From Dokdonia sp. Hel_I_53 (lineage in GTDB: Bacteria; Bacteroidota; Bacteroidia; Flavobacteriales; Flavobacteriaceae): a stretch of 64,000 nucleotides of DNA. The position numbers were made by a program, and so were the translations under genes. Position 1 is the first letter of the stretch; each line of letters starts with the position of its first letter. The stretch spans positions 563,001 through 627,000 of the forward strand of contig NZ_VISL01000001.1 in assembly GCF_007827465.1 (NCBI RefSeq), written 5' to 3'. The notes beneath the pieces were generated by a model that did no database searches, was not told the DNA's origin, and saw only the letters and a list, made by a program, of their open reading frames with translations. This document shows positions 16,885 to 26,250 of this stretch, piece after piece.

Positions 16885-19800
16885 TCAAAATATTTTTGAC
16901 CTTTTAATTTCATTGAACGAATAAATTGGTAATTCTGTTTTTTCCAAAAATTTGATAGGTAATTGATATGATGACACAACTAAAGATTTTACTTTGTAAG
17001 TATCAACTTTTTCACCAAATTTATCTGATAATTGACTAACATTATCAATTAACCAATTATTTCTTTCTACATGTTTTGGCAGCTGCTTTGATGTGTAATT
17101 TCTTATATCACGTTGGAAATCATACATTATTTTTGCTTGTTTAGTGTTTTTGCATTCAATTGAATATATCAATTTAGTCCTATCATCAAATGCTAAAATA
17201 TCTATATCTCCATAATTTTTATTAGCAACTAAAGCTCCTTTTACATCAATTTTAACTTCAAAATCTATGACTCTTAATTGAGTATTCTCAACTAACCAAT
17301 CCTTCACTTCATTTCTAAAATTCTTACCTTTCAAATTAAGGCGATTCGCTATTATATTTTTAATTTTATTATGCTCGTCCTCTACTCTAAGGCTTCCATT
17401 TGAAAATTGATATATCAAATTATCTGATGCTTTAATTAAAAATCTTGAGCTCCATAAGTACCAAACTTTTTTCTCATCATCAATAATTTTAATTAGAGGT
17501 TTTCTTAAGTAAGAGAGTTTTCTATTGTATCTCCAAGGAAAGATTTCAGGAATAATATAACCATCAGGTGGCTTATCCATTTTCCCTCTACTATTTAGTG
17601 TAAGCACATTAAAATATAAAGTAATTTTTTCTTGATTGAATTTTGTTTCTTTTATTATTAATTCAATGAGTTCATCTTCTTCCATTTTAAAATATGAACT
17701 TTCTTGAAGAAAACAATATTCGGCCAAAAACAATGATATTGTGTTTATTTCTAAAAATGTAATACCCCAATCATTTAAAAACGCCTCATCTATTTTGTTT
17801 ATATAATCATCTTCTTCATCTAATTCTTTCTTTTCATGTAAATTGAAATTTGATTCAAAATTCTCTTTGTAGTCAACCAATTCATCTTCTTTATTCGATA
17901 TGTTATACTTATTTAATACATCATCAAAAAAACCTTTACTTATTCCAATCCTTCCAGATTCTAATAATCCCATTTTAGGATTGTCTATATCAAATCTTAT
18001 TAAATCTTGAACATATCCAAAATAAATCATTTCATTCATTAATGACAGTAAATAATCAACATCATCATCATTTGGTAACTTTTCGCCAAAATATGGTTCA
18101 GAACTTACAAACTCTATAAGACATCTCATTGATAACGATGAATTTACGTGTTCTGATTCTGATTCTTGAAATTCATTAAAAACATCTGTATATTTTGAAA
18201 AACATTCTAATCTCGCTGGTATATAAAGCTTTCTATATTCATTGGCCTGTATTATTGCTTCATGACGATACATTAAAAATTTTAATAGCTCAAATGTATT
18301 GTACTCAATTAATCTAATCCTAAGTTCTTTAATAATAATGTTGACACAATCAACAAGTAATTTAATCTTACTTTTTTTGTCATTTATATCTTCAGGAATT
18401 TTTTCGCCATAATTGAGCCAGGTAACTATCTCTTCTAAAATAAAAGAGTTGTCATATTTTTGTACAAACCTTATTTTAGGTATATGTCTTGGGTCAATCT
18501 TCAAATTGTAACTTGAATCTACTGTTAGAATCATTTTTGCGGAGCCTAAAGGAATATGCTTATCAATCATTAACTGAATATTTTCCTCATTCAAATCCTT
18601 ATAACCAATTTTGCTAAATAATTTACTAATGCTTTCTACAACTACGGACATTAGTTGTCTTTCTCCATGATTATCTTTTCTATGAAGTACAGCATAAAAT
18701 TCAAAAGGGACTTGTATTTTAATTTTTCCTTCTTCTGCTATAAGTTCATAATTAAGGTTAAAAGTATCTTTCTTGAAAGCATGTAATTCTTGTGGATTGA
18801 AATCATATAATTTTTCATCCAATGTGATTATGATTTCAATTGGGAAAGGTATAGGATGATTAAAATAATTTTTAAGTGATGGATAAAGTTCATTTAACCA
18901 ATGGGCAATTGCATCAATGAAATGAATAGTCATAGTGTCCCTTTTTTTAGGACTAGTTATCCATATTGGATAATCAAATAATTCTATGGCAGTTTTATAA
19001 ATACCAATATAATATTCTTGAGATAAATAAATAGGCGCATGTTTTGCTGTTTTATATACAGGTAAATAACCAAGACCTCTTTTGGATTTAAAATAAGCAA
19101 CACCGTGCTCATCGTTTTGAATATTACAATCAGTTATTACTTTACCTTGCATTCCAAAATCAAAAAATAAGCCATTATAAGCTTTATCACTATCAAAAAA
19201 TGAGTCGCTATTCTTTGTATAATATTTGTAATATGTTAAAACAGAATAAAACGGAGCTACTCTAACTCCTTTATTTATTGCTCTATCATAAGCTTTACAA
19301 TATTTCCAAAGGGAAAGTTTATTTAAATTCCAATTACTATTCAATCTTTTTAAATCAAAAATACTTATCATTAAAAAATTATCTGAACCGTCAATATCTT
19401 TTAAAGCAAAGAACTCATCATCTGTAGTTGTATAAGAAGAAATTATTAATAATGTTAAGAATTGATAATTGTCATTATTAACCTTATCACGAACAATGGA
19501 AATTACTTTACTTGCTCTTTCTTCATAGTTACTATCTTCATGACTGGAATTCAATAAAACATTCACATAAGCTAATTTATTTTCATCAAATTGCCATATT
19601 GATTCACCATCACTTAATTCTAATTTGTTTTTGATTTGAACGTTTAAATCAGTCATTGACCAACTCATTTTTCTTAACTCTTTAAAAGAATCATTTTCAA
19701 TGTTTAAATCATAAATTTTTAATAATTCTTCTAAGTAGTTATTGCTTTTTAATTCACTAACAATATAATTGTTAAGTGAGTACATTTGTGCACTTGGAAA

Positions 19801-20508
19801 TATCAGATAATATACGTCATTAAATATGACAAATGGTTTTAAAAGAATTGGGTTTTTGTTAATATTAATTAAGTCTATTTCATCATTTTCTATATCAAAA
19901 ACAAAACTACTTATAACATCACTTTTAATATTAAATTTATTATAAATAGCTTGTAGTTCTTCTCTACTAAAGCATACTAAATCTTTATGCGTATTAAAAA
20001 AGTCTTCGTCAGGAAAAAATAACTCATTGTCATTATTCTCTAAACAAGTATATCTTTTTAATCCAATTTCAGATGCAATATTTGAATGTATTGAAAGGAA
20101 AAATATAATAGATTCAAACATGCTTTTTTTGAACTCATTGCTTAAATCATTTTCTGCATGTAATATACTGTATGCAAGTCCTTGAACTATTTCTGTACTA
20201 TTAATTACAATTCCAGGAAAAACTATATTATTACCATTTGAAAAATGAAAATTTTCTGTGAATGAAGTTTCAACTGGGTCTTCTCGATAATCACTTGGAA
20301 ACATTTCTTGAATTGCATTTACAACTCCATCATAATTAAGTTCATTATTAATATTATTCATGTTCTTAGCTAGCAAACTAAGAATGATTTCTAACCTTAA
20401 ATTTTTACCATGATTTTCTGGACATAATTGTAATATTGAAAATAATTTCAATAATTCGGATGTATTCTTCTTTGATATATATTTTATAAAATCTTCATAA
20501 TCTTCCAT
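16885..20508 (-). CDS. Large protein with C-terminal PD-(D/E)XK nuclease-like domain (putative defence protein)
   Basis: A 1207-residue soluble protein, very rich in Asn, Ile, Lys and Asp. Most of it is not recognised. The C-terminal ~170 residues look like a restriction-endonuclease fold: LKGKNFRNEV helix, then GDIDILAFDD (Asp1101/Asp1103) and, after a strand, IECKN (Glu1118-Cys-Lys1120), the D...ExK catalytic pattern. The middle (about 500-720) has alternating strands such as PIPFPIEIIITLDE with no known motif. There is no Walker A or helicase motif, so it is not a classical type I/III restriction subunit. It stands alone between an odd tRNA-like gene and a long AT-rich gap, inside direct repeats, with base composition poorer in G+C than its neighbours. 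A single-gene anti-phage or anti-plasmid nuclease is my best inference; the nuclease call itself is moderately firm. Confidence 0.7.
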   Translation of the reverse strand: MEDYEDFIKYISKKNTSELLKLFSILQLCPENHGKNLRLEIILSLLAKNMNNINNELNYDGVVNAIQEMFPSDYREDPVETSFTENFHFSNGNNIVFPGIVINSTEIVQGLAYSILHAENDLSNEFKKSMFESIIFFLSIHSNIASEIGLKRYTCLENNDNELFFPDEDFFNTHKDLVCFSREELQAIYNKFNIKSDVISSFVFDIENDEIDLININKNPILLKPFVIFNDVYYLIFPSAQMYSLNNYIVSELKSNNYLEELLKIYDLNIENDSFKELRKMSWSMTDLNVQIKNKLELSDGESIWQFDENKLAYVNVLLNSSHEDSNYEERASKVISIVRDKVNNDNYQFLTLLIISSYTTTDDEFFALKDIDGSDNFLMISIFDLKRLNSNWNLNKLSLWKYCKAYDRAINKGVRVAPFYSVLTYYKYYTKNSDSFFDSDKAYNGLFFDFGMQGKVITDCNIQNDEHGVAYFKSKRGLGYLPVYKTAKHAPIYLSQEYYIGIYKTAIELFDYPIWITSPKKRDTMTIHFIDAIAHWLNELYPSLKNYFNHPIPFPIEIIITLDEKLYDFNPQELHAFKKDTFNLNYELIAEEGKIKIQVPFEFYAVLHRKDNHGERQLMSVVVESISKLFSKIGYKDLNEENIQLMIDKHIPLGSAKMILTVDSSYNLKIDPRHIPKIRFVQKYDNSFILEEIVTWLNYGEKIPEDINDKKSKIKLLVDCVNIIIKELRIRLIEYNTFELLKFLMYRHEAIIQANEYRKLYIPARLECFSKYTDVFNEFQESESEHVNSSLSMRCLIEFVSSEPYFGEKLPNDDDVDYLLSLMNEMIYFGYVQDLIRFDIDNPKMGLLESGRIGISKGFFDDVLNKYNISNKEDELVDYKENFESNFNLHEKKELDEEDDYINKIDEAFLNDWGITFLEINTISLFLAEYCFLQESSYFKMEEDELIELIIKETKFNQEKITLYFNVLTLNSRGKMDKPPDGYIIPEIFPWRYNRKLSYLRKPLIKIIDDEKKVWYLWSSRFLIKASDNLIYQFSNGSLRVEDEHNKIKNIIANRLNLKGKNFRNEVKDWLVENTQLRVIDFEVKIDVKGALVANKNYGDIDILAFDDRTKLIYSIECKNTKQAKIMYDFQRDIRNYTSKQLPKHVERNNWLIDNVSQLSDKFGEKVDTYKVKSLVVSSYQLPIKFLEKTELPIYSFNEIKRSKIF

Positions 20509-20575
20509 TCTTAAAAATACATTTTAATTTAAGATTTAGCATTTACTCTTTTGAAAAAATTCGTACATTAGTAAT

Positions 20576-20648
20576 GTCCAAGTAGCTCAGTGGATAGAGC
20601 TCCTCCCTGCTAAGGAGGTGGTCGCGGGTTCGAGTCCCGCCTTGAAAA
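20576..20648 (+). tRNA. tRNA-like gene, class I fold, anticodon GCU (Ser codons), imperfect acceptor stem
   Basis: D stem GCTC/GAGC, anticodon stem CCTCC/GGAGG with loop CTGCTAA (anticodon GCT at 20609-20611), 5-base variable loop TGGTC, and T arm GCGGG-TTCGAGT-CCCGC are all perfect. GCU reads AGU/AGC serine codons, but bacterial tRNA-Ser is class II with a long variable arm, which is missing here. The acceptor stem GTCCAAG / CTTGAAA pairs at only five of seven positions. The body resembles tRNA-Arg(CCU) with one anticodon change (from memory). It may be a decayed tRNA, one disrupted at its 3' end by insertion, or an unusual tRNA. Confidence 0.7.
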
Positions 20649-20677
20649 TAATATCCTTTTTAGGATTCTAAATATTT

Positions 20678-20707
20678 AAAGTCCTAATTTATATTTTAGG
20701 GCTTTTT
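20678..20707 (+). terminator. Intrinsic terminator after the tRNA-like gene
   Basis: The 10-bp stem AAAGTCCTAA / TTAGGGCTTT (one G-T pair) with an 8-base loop runs into a T tract, 30 bp after the tRNA. A smaller hairpin ATCCT-TTT-AGGAT lies between. Confidence 0.75.
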
Positions 20708-20888
20708 TCTTTTTAACCCATTCCACACATATTACGCTTCCCTCCTACGTCGTCGCATAAAAAGTGTTCCATTAACATTGTAGAAGAAACTTTTGAAAAC
20801 AAAGTTTTTAGAAAGAAAAAAATCAATGAATATAGTAACAACTTTCGCTTTTAACCAAAGCTCAAGTTACATAACGCAGAACATTAGA

Positions 20889-21064
20889 GAATATTTTTAC
20901 ATATTTGCGAATAGCGCTTTTTCTGCGCTAATTTACATAGTTCCAGATATAATTGCCTTTAGGCTTATATCGTCAGGAATTATGTAAAAGCATTTTATGC
21001 CAACGTTTCACTGTGTAGTTATAATTCGCTTTTATGCTTGTATTGAGCTTGTCAAAGTATAAAA
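20889..21064. repeat. Right copy of the direct repeat flanking the nuclease/tRNA island
   Basis: Matches 16122-16353 except for the ~57 bp missing from its centre and scattered substitutions. It lies between the tRNA terminator and the DUF6642-like gene. A 64-residue open frame across its start is not considered coding because it runs through repeat sequence. Confidence 0.8.
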
Positions 21065-21181
21065 AACCCATTTATTGAAAATTGCAGCTCAAAAGAATAG
21101 ATCATTTAAAATATTTCACTGCCATTAATCAGAAGTTCGTCCACTTCCCTCCTACCTTCTTTTTCGCGAAAGCGAACTTCT

Positions 21182-21781
21182 TTAATAGTACAGTCTAAAG
21201 TCGAGCAACTTACAAGCCGCATAATGTTTTTTATGCAAATCTTCGACAACCGCTAGCATGTCATCATCTTCCTTAAATAAATAAAAGAACGCTTTATCCA
21301 GATTTGCGCTGGATATGCCGTTGTACGCATTACCATAGCCAGAAATTGCCCTTGCCTCCGTAATGTCTAGAAAATATTGAGCTTCTTCTTCGTCTAAGTC
21401 AAGCACCTTGGCATTTGAGAAATGTAAGATTTTCCCCGTGAGTCTTCCTTCAAAAATTTCTGCAATCTCTTGTATACTGTAATAATACTCGTTTAAACAA
21501 ATCGTATTAGATTCGCCTTGCATGATTAAATAAATGATCTCATAATCCTTAAAGTGATGATCATCCAGTATCAATGCGTTTAAGCTATCTTCCAAACCTT
21601 CGATCGTATCGCAGGTTTTGTGAATGCTGGCCACTCCATAAGTGTCAGCTAATTGAAGTAGGTCCTGTTGTGTATCGGTATGCGTGACGGTTTCTATATC
21701 TGCTACGCCCTCTAGACAATAGATAAAATAGTCTACTTCTGTGAGTGGTTCTTGCTGCTGCAATGATCTCTTTTCTAACAA
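21182..21781 (-). CDS. DUF6642-like conserved protein
   Basis: A 199-residue soluble protein with FIYCLEG near the start, YEIIYLIMQGE in the middle, then LHFSNAKVLDLDEEE and ARAISGYGNAY. This strand order and the FYCLEG/SGYG blocks match DUF6642 as I remember it, a family of unknown function whose arrangement recalls caspase-like folds; the expected His/Cys pair is not evident here. The start is TTG at 21781; there is no in-frame ATG nearby. A partial dispersed palindrome (TTCGCGAAAGCG) lies just past the stop. Confidence 0.65.
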   Translation of the reverse strand: MLEKRSLQQQEPLTEVDYFIYCLEGVADIETVTHTDTQQDLLQLADTYGVASIHKTCDTIEGLEDSLNALILDDHHFKDYEIIYLIMQGESNTICLNEYYYSIQEIAEIFEGRLTGKILHFSNAKVLDLDEEEAQYFLDITEARAISGYGNAYNGISSANLDKAFFYLFKEDDDMLAVVEDLHKKHYAACKLLDFRLYY

Positions 21782-21930
21782 TCTTAATTTTTTATTTAAA
21801 ATTAATCATTTGTGTACAATTTTAGTGCAGTCTTTATATCCGTTGAAGGTTTATGAGATATTACTATTGTAAAGTGAATCACGTTTTCACGAAAGTGATA
21901 TCTTAAAACCCAAAAATTCTTTCTTAGGAA

Positions 21931-24900
21931 TCAATCGTTCTTAGCCTTTTTTGCTTTTTCCATCGAGATCTCATAGTCATCGATGTTTCCGTAAAGTTTG
22001 AGATTGAGGTAGCGTACTTTTTTGGTGGTGTCTACTTCTATGATTTCCTCTTCTTGCAGATTTGCACCCGCGTTTTTCTTGCTACTAAACAATTTATACC
22101 GAGCTGCTTTCTTTACCGTTTTCCAAGGTATTTTCAAGTAGTATTCTATATTATAATCACTGTCTTGCGTCCCCGAAACTTCCATATGTCCTAAGGTAGA
22201 CTCGATAGTCATATTAGGAATGGTAATACGTCCTTTGCTGATATCGAGATGATTTTTAATGGTGTCAAATTTGATGCTTTTAAGATTTTTATCTCCCATA
22301 TAATCTGATAATAAAGACATGGGTTCATAATTTAAAAGCTTTCCCTCTAATACCTCTACATCCATTTGTATTTCAGACTGATCCAGATCGGGCACTAGAT
22401 CGGGATACACTCTAATGTTCCCAGTGATATGAGAGGAAACACGCCCTTTTAGATTATCTGAGACTAAATGATCTTGTCCAAAGTTTTCAAACTTAAACAG
22501 TAGTTTATCGAGATCTACATTAGTCGCCACCAAGTCGGGTTTCATGTAAATATGTTTTGGATCGCTTCCATTAAAATAACCAGACATTTTAAAATTACCT
22601 CCTGCCGCGTTCATGGTAAGAGTATCGACATACACATAATGATTTTGTGTCGTTCGTAACTTTGCATTGATTTGTTGTAAATCAATGCGATTCTTTATGA
22701 AATGGTCTATAGCTACCTCAAACGTCATATCTGTAAAGGGTAGCTCGTACACATTAAAAGCCTCCACATGCTCTTTTACATCTGCTTTTGTAGTTGATGT
22801 TTGTGTTGAAGTATTTTCTATGGGTGAAGTAGTAAATGAGAAAAGCTCATCAAAATCAATATAATTGGCTTTTAATCCAAGATAATTAGCTCTCTTTTTG
22901 ATGCTTTGATTACTACCGAGATAATAATTCATGTCTACATCAAAATTGGTTCGCCCTATAGTACCTTGAAAACCTTGTATTTTAAGATGATCATCTTCAT
23001 AATGAAAACGTCCCTCAAAATTTTCAAATTTTAGAGGATGTAGTTTCATCTTCGTAGTAAGTTTATCAAGTGTAAGATCGATCGATTGCAAGCCAGAATC
23101 TTTATAATGCATGCTAGAGGTGAGATGTAAGGCTAAATTGCTAAACGCTTCATGACGATACTCTTCTGGAACATAATTTTCACCCTCGTAAGAAAAAACA
23201 TCTTCTAGTCTCAACAGATCTGAGTAAAGCGTAAGGTCTAGCGTTACATCCCCATTTAGTTTCTTTTGCATCCAGAAGGGATATTCTCGTACTTTCCCAT
23301 TTATATGAAAATCTGAATCGTCGATATAGCCAGTAAAATCTACGATGCTTAGGTCTTGATCGTCAATCAAAAAGTCCACATGAAAATCATGCAACTTGTG
23401 TGGATAGTGCTTGAGCTGGGCGTTAAGACTGTCTATAAAAAATTCCCCTTTTGGTAAATAGGTGGCATCTTTATAGGCACTTGCTAAGGCTTTAAACGAA
23501 AATCCAGCGCTTAGGTTTCTCACCTTTTCATCGACACCTGTATTGTCTTCTTTAGAATACCCAGTAATTTCGGCAATATCCAGTGCATCTGATTGAATAT
23601 CTAGATGCACTTCGACTGGAGTAGCAGTGTGATGTATAATGGCAGGAAGGTCTGATATAAAGCCAGTGATAGAAACATCTGAGGCACCCAGTACCATATC
23701 AAATTGATCAAGAGTGGCCTCTTTCCCATTCATAATGACATGTGCATTTACCTTTTCTAATGGAGCGGGAAGACTTTCTGAAGAAAAGCTAAGATTCTCA
23801 ATGGTAAGTTCGCTAAAATAGGACTGATTAAGCGTATTTAGAGCTAATTCTGGTTGATCTAAATCTATAATATCATGAAAATTCATTTCTAGCGACACTT
23901 TCCCCGTTGTGTTTTCTACGTCATTTAAATTGAGAAAGCTGGTCATAAACTCTAGGTCGAAATCTACATTTATTTTCATTTCTATATCTGGCGCTTCAAA
24001 ATTGCGCACAACAATCTCACCGAGTAGCTTTCCAGTCTCCAGTTGGGCCGTCATGTCTTTGAGGGAGAAAGAAGTAGTTTTTAAATTTCGCTCTTCTCCA
24101 TTAGTAAAATGCCCATTAAAGCCCATATCATTGATACGTTTCCCTCTATCTGTGTTTTCTAGAAAAGCCTCACTTGCTCCAAAAGTAACATCAAAGAAAG
24201 GCGATTGCTGGTTAAGCGTGGGGCCCTTTACTACTGCGTTAAAGAAAATATCACCCGCATTTTTATACCGTTCTAAAACGGGTATAAATTCCTCTGGAGC
24301 AAATGCGATAAACATATCAAAATTAGGTTTTGTTCCGTTTATGGCAAGATCAACATACATGTCATTATGAGTATCTATTGATCCTTCGATCTTAAAATCA
24401 CCATGCTCCATAGTAAGTCCCGAAGGCTTGATAGAGAGCAGTCCAGTTTCTTTTTGGAACAGGAGATCTGTATGCAACTCAAAATGCTTGTGACGGATAT
24501 AAGTAGTATCTCCATGATCGATAAGATTCATTTCAAAATCAGTATCGATATGTGCCGAAATTAGATTGGGATTGATCTCAAAGCCACCTTTACCTTCGTA
24601 CATGAACACTTCTAAATCTGTATGTTCTGTCTCATCCTTTTTATGGATATCTAAATCATATAACGTGATATTTTTAAGTTGAATATTTGCAAATTCGTCA
24701 GGATTATTTTCAGTTGTTGTAAGTGGTTTTAGGGCATTTTCAAGGTTAATTGTTCCATCTGTGTGAAACACGATGTCAAAAAACCCTTCTTCTACGATAA
24801 GCGATCGTATTTGATAATTGCCATCTAAAATATCCCATATATTAAATCCGATGTAAATATCGGCTACGTCCAGAATGGCTCTTTGAGATGTCTCTTTAGT

Positions 24901-25152
24901 TTCATAAATTTTGACATCATCAACTTTAAACGATAGATCAGGAAAATTGCTAAAAAGTGATAAATGAGTGTCTCCTATAGTAACAAGACCCTTATGCTGC
25001 GTATTTAAAATGGCAATTTCATTTTGGATAATTTCATCTTGCTTTGAGAAAACATAGAGCACTAACATCCCAGTCAAAAGAATAGGAAGAAGTATAAGAA
25101 ACGCGATGCTTCTCCACCAGAACTTTCGCTTTTTTAAAAATTGAAATTGCAT
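21931..25152 (-). CDS. AsmA family protein (large envelope protein)
   Basis: A 1073-residue protein with one N-terminal membrane helix (about 12-32) and a very long beta-rich body, the layout of AsmA/YhdP-type proteins now linked to lipid transport between the two membranes. AsmA-like marks include the post-helix SKQDEIIQNEIAILN segment and repeated IDLTL/VHLDI-type strands; the C-terminal GKLLNYEPMS and GHMEVSGTQ blocks are those of the Bacteroidota subgroup. I place the start at ATG 25152. A longer frame to 25239 would run through the dispersed palindrome at 25219 and has no signal features. No operon partner. Confidence 0.85.
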   Translation of the reverse strand: MQFQFLKKRKFWWRSIAFLILLPILLTGMLVLYVFSKQDEIIQNEIAILNTQHKGLVTIGDTHLSLFSNFPDLSFKVDDVKIYETKETSQRAILDVADIYIGFNIWDILDGNYQIRSLIVEEGFFDIVFHTDGTINLENALKPLTTTENNPDEFANIQLKNITLYDLDIHKKDETEHTDLEVFMYEGKGGFEINPNLISAHIDTDFEMNLIDHGDTTYIRHKHFELHTDLLFQKETGLLSIKPSGLTMEHGDFKIEGSIDTHNDMYVDLAINGTKPNFDMFIAFAPEEFIPVLERYKNAGDIFFNAVVKGPTLNQQSPFFDVTFGASEAFLENTDRGKRINDMGFNGHFTNGEERNLKTTSFSLKDMTAQLETGKLLGEIVVRNFEAPDIEMKINVDFDLEFMTSFLNLNDVENTTGKVSLEMNFHDIIDLDQPELALNTLNQSYFSELTIENLSFSSESLPAPLEKVNAHVIMNGKEATLDQFDMVLGASDVSITGFISDLPAIIHHTATPVEVHLDIQSDALDIAEITGYSKEDNTGVDEKVRNLSAGFSFKALASAYKDATYLPKGEFFIDSLNAQLKHYPHKLHDFHVDFLIDDQDLSIVDFTGYIDDSDFHINGKVREYPFWMQKKLNGDVTLDLTLYSDLLRLEDVFSYEGENYVPEEYRHEAFSNLALHLTSSMHYKDSGLQSIDLTLDKLTTKMKLHPLKFENFEGRFHYEDDHLKIQGFQGTIGRTNFDVDMNYYLGSNQSIKKRANYLGLKANYIDFDELFSFTTSPIENTSTQTSTTKADVKEHVEAFNVYELPFTDMTFEVAIDHFIKNRIDLQQINAKLRTTQNHYVYVDTLTMNAAGGNFKMSGYFNGSDPKHIYMKPDLVATNVDLDKLLFKFENFGQDHLVSDNLKGRVSSHITGNIRVYPDLVPDLDQSEIQMDVEVLEGKLLNYEPMSLLSDYMGDKNLKSIKFDTIKNHLDISKGRITIPNMTIESTLGHMEVSGTQDSDYNIEYYLKIPWKTVKKAARYKLFSSKKNAGANLQEEEIIEVDTTKKVRYLNLKLYGNIDDYEISMEKAKKAKND

Positions 25153-25218
25153 ACAATATTTTGGGGTTATTGCAAATAACGTGAAAATTTTTAATCTATA
25201 GGCTTTTATTGAAATTCC

Positions 25219-25232
25219 GCTTTCGCGAAAGC
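25219..25232. repeat. Dispersed palindrome GCTTTCGCGAAAGC
   Basis: A full copy about 67 bp upstream of the AsmA-like start, between it and the cupin gene. Confidence 0.9.
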
Positions 25233-25342
25233 AAAACAAAACTGTAGATATGGCTCATGGATCTCATTATCATGGATTTCAATGTACATACACTATTGAT
25301 GAGTACTACCTATTTTTTTTGGCTAGTGTAGGACGATATTTC

Positions 25343-25356
25343 GCTTTCGCGAAAGC
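25343..25356. repeat. Dispersed palindrome GCTTTCGCGAAAGC
   Basis: A second full copy in the same gap, 124 bp from the first and in the same context (followed by AAAA), the only pair this close in the window. Confidence 0.9.
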
Positions 25357-25689
25357 AAAAAACTTATAATGGCACTATTCTTTAGTTTTATGTACTATAA
25401 AGCAACGTAGAAGTTTTGGTCTCACATAAAATACCGCTCTGTCAATTTTATGCTACTGGTTTTGAAGGTAGTTTTGCAACTGATGAAAATTAGTTCGATA
25501 ATAAATCACGCACACATTTCCACTTCTCTTCCAGTGTGGTTTCAAGTAAAAAGCAGGCACCGCAGAGAGCATTTTAATATAGTTGCGAAACGATGCGAAT
25601 AGGGCTTTCCTTGTGCTATTTTTATAGTTCTAGATATAAAGTGTCTAGGTGTATTTTGTTAGAATTGTTTTCTAATGAAAGGATTAAAC

Positions 25690-26166
25690 CTAGTTAGCTT
25701 TGAGCTTTTCAGCTATAGTATCATAATACTCTTGACTTAGGACTTCTGTCCATTCTGTTGGTGTCACTCCACTGTAAAGTGCTAGATACGTCACGTCGTT
25801 ATCTTTTGACGACGCATGCCAGTGTTCCGTATTTTCTGGACATTTAATGATATCACCAGTCTTCATTACAAAAGGTTCTCTTCCCTTCTCTTGATAATAA
25901 CCCACACCATCTACGATAATTAATACTTGTGCGGTGCTATGTTTATGCCAATCTAAAGTTGAATTTGCCTTGAATGTAGCTTTTACTACATTATAGGACA
26001 AATCACCGCCCTCTTGCAAAATCCTGTTTAGCCAAGCTTCTCCTATGTAATGTGTATTTGGAGCCTTTACACCTGCATCTAAATATGAGGATATGGTGTA
26101 ATCAGATTCCTGTGCAGCGGCAGCAAACGAAACAATGAGCGTAAGAATTATTATTATATTTTTCAT
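25690..26166 (-). CDS. Exported cupin-domain protein
   Basis: A 158-residue protein with a signal peptide (MKNIIIILTLIVSFAAAAQ) and a single cupin barrel. Cupin motif 1 is WHKHSTAQVLIIVDGVGYY (two His plus later Gly), motif 2 is GDIIKCPENTEHWH. These carry the metal-ligand His residues. Small exported cupins of this type are common beside oxidoreductases and are often annotated only by the fold; the substrate is unknown. It is 84 bp upstream of the HAD gene stop and may be a separate unit. Confidence 0.85.
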   Translation of the reverse strand: MKNIIIILTLIVSFAAAAQESDYTISSYLDAGVKAPNTHYIGEAWLNRILQEGGDLSYNVVKATFKANSTLDWHKHSTAQVLIIVDGVGYYQEKGREPFVMKTGDIIKCPENTEHWHASSKDNDVTYLALYSGVTPTEWTEVLSQEYYDTIAEKLKAN

Positions 26167-26250
26167 ATTTCTTTATTTAAAAATTAATTCAAACATTTTT
26201 CATTGAGCATCAAATAATGCACAAGTTAGCACAATATAGAAGATTTTTAA

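Larger units (their letters stand above)
25153..25689. other. Gap with two palindromes and a diverged repeat copy
   Basis: No coding ORF. It holds two full dispersed palindromes (25219, 25343), both followed by AAAA, and at about 25572-25651 a diverged third copy of the sequence that flanks the nuclease island (GCGAATAGGGCTTTCC..TTCTAGATATAA). Confidence 0.6.

Noticed and set aside
20793..20987. 64-residue plus-strand ORF
   Set aside because: Runs through the direct repeat flanking the nuclease island; the other copy does not keep the frame.
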